The translations under genes were made by a program, and so were the position numbers. From Bhargavaea cecembensis (GTDB lineage Bacteria; Bacillota; Bacilli; Bacillales_A; Planococcaceae), in assembly GCF_001619585.1 (NCBI RefSeq), contig NZ_LQNT01000011.1, positions 1-64,000 of the forward strand: a stretch of 64,000 nucleotides of DNA. The letters run 5' to 3'. Under the pieces are notes generated by a model. It had not been told where the DNA came from and did no database searches. It saw nothing but the letters and a program-made list of their open reading frames with translations. This document shows positions 60,619-64,000 of the stretch, piece after piece; position 1 is the stretch's first letter, and each line of letters begins with the position of its first letter.

Positions 60619-62108
60619 GACTCCACCTCCCCGAGAACAGCATCAATGTACAGCTCCGGATTCGCCATCACGCGGGCCGCATCGGAGACAAACGGCTCAA
60701 GCGCCTGGGCGCCAACGCCGATCGCAACGACCAGCACGCCAAGCAGCGCAATCGGGATCAGCCTTCTGGTAGGCAGCAGCCTCTGATCTTCCCGATTGAT
60801 GATCGTCTCGCCCCAGAAGCAGTTCATAAAGATGCGGAGCATCGAATACAGCACGACGAGGCTCGAGGCGAACCCGACGAAGAGCAGGAAGTAATCCCCG
60901 CCCTCGACTGCACCAAGGCCGACATACATCTTGCCGATAAATCCGCTGAGCGGCGGAATTCCGGCCAGGCCGAGCGTCGTGAGGAAAAGCAGCCAGCCGA
61001 GCGCGGGATAATTCCGGATCAGGCCGCTCATCTCCGTGATTTTCGTTTTGCCTGTCAGATAGACCATCGCCCCGACGATCAGGAAGAGGATTCCCTTGAT
61101 GACCATGTCATGGATGAGGTAAAAGACAGACCCCTTGAATGCTTGTTCGTTAAAGACGGCCAGTCCGAGGATCATGAACCCCACCGCAATGATGACATTG
61201 TACGAAGCGATCTGGCGGATATCGGTATAGGCAACGGCGCCAAGACAGCCGCCGATGATGGTAAGGACCGCCATCGTTCCGATGATGGTGCCGAGGATGA
61301 AGTCATCGTGATAGAACATGAGCGTAAAGGTCCGGAACATCGCATACACGCCGACTTTCGTGAGCAGAGCCGCCATCAGCGCTGCGATCGGACCCGGCGG
61401 CGAACTGTATGAGCCCGGCAGCCAGAAGTAAAGGAAAAGCCCGGCCTTCAGCGCAAAGACGACCAGGAAGACAATCGCAATTGCACTCAGGAGAGGTCCC
61501 TGACCGGCTTCCGCCACACGGACCGAGACATGGGCCATGTTGAGTGTGCCGACCGTCCCATACAGAAACGCGAGAGCCACCAGGAAAAACCAGGAGGCAA
61601 CCACGTTGATCGCGACGTATTTCATCGATTCGGCGAGGCGGACCTTGCCGCCTCCCAGTGTGATGAGAACATACGAAGCAAGCAGCATCACTTCAAAACA
61701 GACGAACAGGTTGAACATGTCTCCTGTCAGGAACGAACCGTTCACGCCCGCGACCAGGAAAAATGCGAACGGGTAAAAGAACATGTTCTCCATCCGCCGC
61801 TCAGTCGCCGTGAAGGCATAGGTGATGATCAGGGTGGACACGACAGAGGCTGTCAGGACCATGAGCGCGGAGAACGAATCCCCGACGAACAGGATGCCGA
61901 ACGGCGGCTGCCAGCCTCCGAAGTCCAGCCGGATAATGCCGTCTTCACGGATCCTGAAGAGGATGTTCGTTGAGACCGCGACCAGTGACAGAAGCGACAG
62001 GATACTGACAATCTTCTGCGCCCTGATGGAAGGGCGCAGGAAAAACAGCACAAATCCGGTGAGCAGCGGAATCAGCATCGGGAGGACAAGAATGTTATTC
62101 ACGATCAA
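60615..62108 (-). CDS. mrpD: Na+/H+ antiporter subunit MrpD
   Basis: This 497-residue protein is homologous to the proton-pumping NuoL/M/N subunits, with about fourteen helices. The conserved lysine and glutamate regions appear in NLFVCFEVMLLASYVL and in the FLYFWLPGSYSSPPGPIAALMAALLTKVG segment. Its start overlaps mrpC. Confidence 0.96.
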   Translation of the reverse strand: MIVNNILVLPMLIPLLTGFVLFFLRPSIRAQKIVSILSLLSLVAVSTNILFRIREDGIIRLDFGGWQPPFGILFVGDSFSALMVLTASVVSTLIITYAFTATERRMENMFFYPFAFFLVAGVNGSFLTGDMFNLFVCFEVMLLASYVLITLGGGKVRLAESMKYVAINVVASWFFLVALAFLYGTVGTLNMAHVSVRVAEAGQGPLLSAIAIVFLVVFALKAGLFLYFWLPGSYSSPPGPIAALMAALLTKVGVYAMFRTFTLMFYHDDFILGTIIGTMAVLTIIGGCLGAVAYTDIRQIASYNVIIAVGFMILGLAVFNEQAFKGSVFYLIHDMVIKGILFLIVGAMVYLTGKTKITEMSGLIRNYPALGWLLFLTTLGLAGIPPLSGFIGKMYVGLGAVEGGDYFLLFVGFASSLVVLYSMLRIFMNCFWGETIINREDQRLLPTRRLIPIALLGVLVVAIGVGAQALEPFVSDAARVMANPELYIDAVLGEVES

Positions 62109-62433
62109 TCCTCCTGATGGTGTTCATATTGTCGGATCCGCTTTCCTCGTAGGTCCGGTAAGCCAGCACGAGCAGGAGCGCCGTGGTCGCGAAACTGATG
62201 ACGATCGCCGTCAGGATCAGCGCCTGCGGCAACGCATCGGCGTACGGGCCTTCGGACTCCCGGAGGAGCGGCACCTTTCCTTCGCCCGCCCCGCCCATCG
62301 TGATGAGAAGAAGGTGGACGGCATGCGACAAAACTGCCGTGCCGAGGATGATGCGGACCATATTGCGGGACAGCAGCAGATAGACCGCCACAGTCACAAG
62401 GATGCCCACCAGGATGGTCATATGGAATTCCAT
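62095..62433 (-). CDS. mrpC: Na+/H+ antiporter subunit MrpC
   Basis: This 112-residue NuoK-like protein has three membrane helices, with VYLLLSRNMVRIILGTAVLS and the TDP-like ALPQALILTAIVIS segment. It overlaps mrpD by 14 nt. Confidence 0.95.
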   Translation of the reverse strand: MEFHMTILVGILVTVAVYLLLSRNMVRIILGTAVLSHAVHLLLITMGGAGEGKVPLLRESEGPYADALPQALILTAIVISFATTALLLVLAYRTYEESGSDNMNTIRRIDRE

Positions 62434-62436
62434 CTG

Positions 62437-62865
62437 CTACACGTCCTTACTGATACTCAAAATGATGGTGACGACCGTGCCGATGACGGTAAGCGCGACA
62501 CCCGCCTCGAAAATGGTCACGGTGGCGAGCTCGGTCAGACCGAAGATCGGCAGGTCAAAGTAACCGAAGCCCTGTGTGAGGAACGGTTTGCCCAATACGG
62601 CGGCACCTGTCCCCGACAGAAGGGATACCATCGCACCGAACGCCGCAATTTTGCGGAAGTCGAATGGCACTCCCTGGTGGACGGTCTCGATATCGAAGAC
62701 GACGTACAGGAGGACGAGCGCCGAGGACAGGACCAGCCCCCCGACAAATCCGCCGCCCGGGTTGTGGTGCCCCGACAAAAACAGCTCCACGCCGAAAGTC
62801 AGGATAATGAACACAACGACCCGTGTAACGGTGCGGAGAATGACATCATTTTCCTTCAATGTCAT
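62437..62865 (-). CDS. mrpB: Na+/H+ antiporter subunit MrpB
   Basis: This 142-residue protein has four membrane helices and the MrpB signature FLSGHHNPGGGFVGGLVLSS. It overlaps the end of mrpA by 20 nt and ends 3 nt before mrpC. Confidence 0.95.
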   Translation of the reverse strand: MTLKENDVILRTVTRVVVFIILTFGVELFLSGHHNPGGGFVGGLVLSSALVLLYVVFDIETVHQGVPFDFRKIAAFGAMVSLLSGTGAAVLGKPFLTQGFGYFDLPIFGLTELATVTIFEAGVALTVIGTVVTIILSISKDV

Positions 62866-64000
62866 CCCCTCCTTTCTTCGGCTTGAGGGCGATCAGCGTA
62901 TAGACGCCGATGCCCGCGATAAAGAGGACCACAACTTCGAGCATCGTATCAAATGCACGGAAGTCCCCGAGGATGGCATTCACGATGTTGCTTCCGCCCG
63001 CCAGCTTGTACGAATCCTCGAAGTAAGATGATATGGATTCGTACACATCGTATCCCTGGACCGTCAGTCCGAATGCCGTGACAAGCGTGCCGGCGCCGAT
63101 TGCAATCATCCCGTTGACGACTTTAGTCCGCAACGGGGAATCCTCGGGTTTCCATTCCGGTAGGAAGTGGAAACACAGGAGGAACAGCACGGTTGTCACC
63201 GTCTCGATGACCGTCTGGGTAAGCGCCAGGTCCGGCGCCCGGAAGAAGACAAAGAAGATGGCGACGGAATAGCCGAGCACACCGTTCAGAAGTGTCGCTG
63301 TGATGCGGGACCGGACAAAGAGCATGGCGATGGCGGCGAATGCCATGATGATGACAAAGGATATTTCAAAGATGCCGACCGGACCTGTGCTGAAGTCAGG
63401 TTCGTAGGCCCCGGTAAGGAAGAACATTCCGCCCGCGGCCACGAGGAAGAACAGATAAATGAAGACGAAATAATCACGGCTCCTGCCCGTCATATACAGG
63501 TCTGTCAAAATCGTGGAGCCGGCTTCACCTGTCTGGAGCAGCCATCGGTAGATGGAGTCCATCGTCCACCGGAACGGTGCGACACGATAGATCCTCTTCC
63601 AATGGCGGAACGTGATGAACAGCAGCAGGCCGAGAGCGATGACACCAAAGGTCATGAGAAGCGGCAGATTGAATCCATGCCACGCCTCAATCTTGGGGAC
63701 AAGATTTGCCTCCTGTGAAAGAGCCGGGAACATGACCTGCATGGCGGGGCCGATGACATATTTCCCGACCACGTTCGGGAAGAAGAAAATCAGGATGACA
63801 AGTGCCGCGAGAATACCGGGGGCGACAAGCATCCCCTTTGGAGCCTCATGCGGCGCACGGTCGATCTTCTCCGGCTGGACCGGTCCGAGAAACGTCCGGT
63901 AAACAATAATGGTGCAGTAGACGAATGTGAACACACTGGCCAGCCACCCGATCACAGGAAAGATCACTTCGGCGCCTCCGGCAAATGGCTGTCCGGATGC
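62846..64000 (-). CDS. mrpA: Na+/H+ antiporter subunit MrpA (partial, C-terminal part)
   Basis: The frame is open to the window edge, so only the last 384 or so residues of an MrpA that is normally about 775-800 residues are visible. The C-terminal MrpB-like extension (RAPDLALTQTVIETVTTVLF) and several helices are clear. MrpA is the large NuoL-like subunit of the antiporter. It is the first gene of the visible operon mrpABCDEFG. Confidence 0.95.
   Translation of the reverse strand, partial: ASGQPFAGGAEVIFPVIGWLASVFTFVYCTIIVYRTFLGPVQPEKIDRAPHEAPKGMLVAPGILAALVILIFFFPNVVGKYVIGPAMQVMFPALSQEANLVPKIEAWHGFNLPLLMTFGVIALGLLLFITFRHWKRIYRVAPFRWTMDSIYRWLLQTGEAGSTILTDLYMTGRSRDYFVFIYLFFLVAAGGMFFLTGAYEPDFSTGPVGIFEISFVIIMAFAAIAMLFVRSRITATLLNGVLGYSVAIFFVFFRAPDLALTQTVIETVTTVLFLLCFHFLPEWKPEDSPLRTKVVNGMIAIGAGTLVTAFGLTVQGYDVYESISSYFEDSYKLAGGSNIVNAILGDFRAFDTMLEVVVLFIAGIGVYTLIALKPKKGGDDIEGK

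Overview
The window looks like chromosome of a fairly GC-rich member of the Bacillales, most likely a Planococcaceae relative. This is inferred from gene order, the Firmicutes-type Shine-Dalgarno sites and the complete sigma-B module; the species cannot be fixed from the sequence. Codes and motifs read here are visible in the sequence; roles come from known families unless marked as inference.

Left part (1-24.4 kb): six tRNA genes lead on the minus strand towards an rRNA gene outside the window. They are followed by a block in the classic Bacillus subtilis order, read on the minus strand: ddl-murF-cshA-ydbS-ydbT, then (after an insertion) a rhomboid protease, acpS, ydcC, alr, ndoAI-ndoA, rsbR-S-T-U-V-W-sigB-rsbX, tex and sprT. 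The insertion at 13.8-17.6 kb holds a luciferase-like oxidoreductase, a SAM (S-box) riboswitch controlling an FMN reductase plus flavin monooxygenase pair (probably sulfur scavenging), and a DinB-family gene.

Middle part (24.6-54 kb): a RodA/FtsW protein, a CsoR-CopZ-CopA copper efflux locus, a NorA-type exporter, a PAS-GGDEF protein, an exporter with a divergent HTH-TPR regulator and a 58-codon ORF between them, the cystine transporter TcyP, cardiolipin synthase, a VanY-type carboxypeptidase, YidC, a lipid kinase, several acetyltransferases, CvfB, MntR, and small membrane proteins. Three of the small genes have good sigma-B promoters, which ties them to the sigB module at 4.8 kb.

Right part (54-64 kb): a P1-family peptidase, an AT-rich secreted coiled-coil/FN3 protein flanked by a 17-bp direct repeat, a lipoprotein, a penicillin-acylase family enzyme, and the Mrp Na+/H+ antiporter operon (mrpA cut by the window end).

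The most unusual feature is a family of eight intergenic arrays built on an exact or near-exact 20- or 21-bp period. They sit at the 3' ends of genes, usually just beyond an intrinsic terminator. Two core motifs recur at distant loci: CTTCACATTC at 4.1 and 51.8 kb, and TTCGTCACTTTC at 19.8 and 29.4 kb. The longest array, at 56.6 kb, has 18 units of exactly 20 bp. I know of no described function for them.
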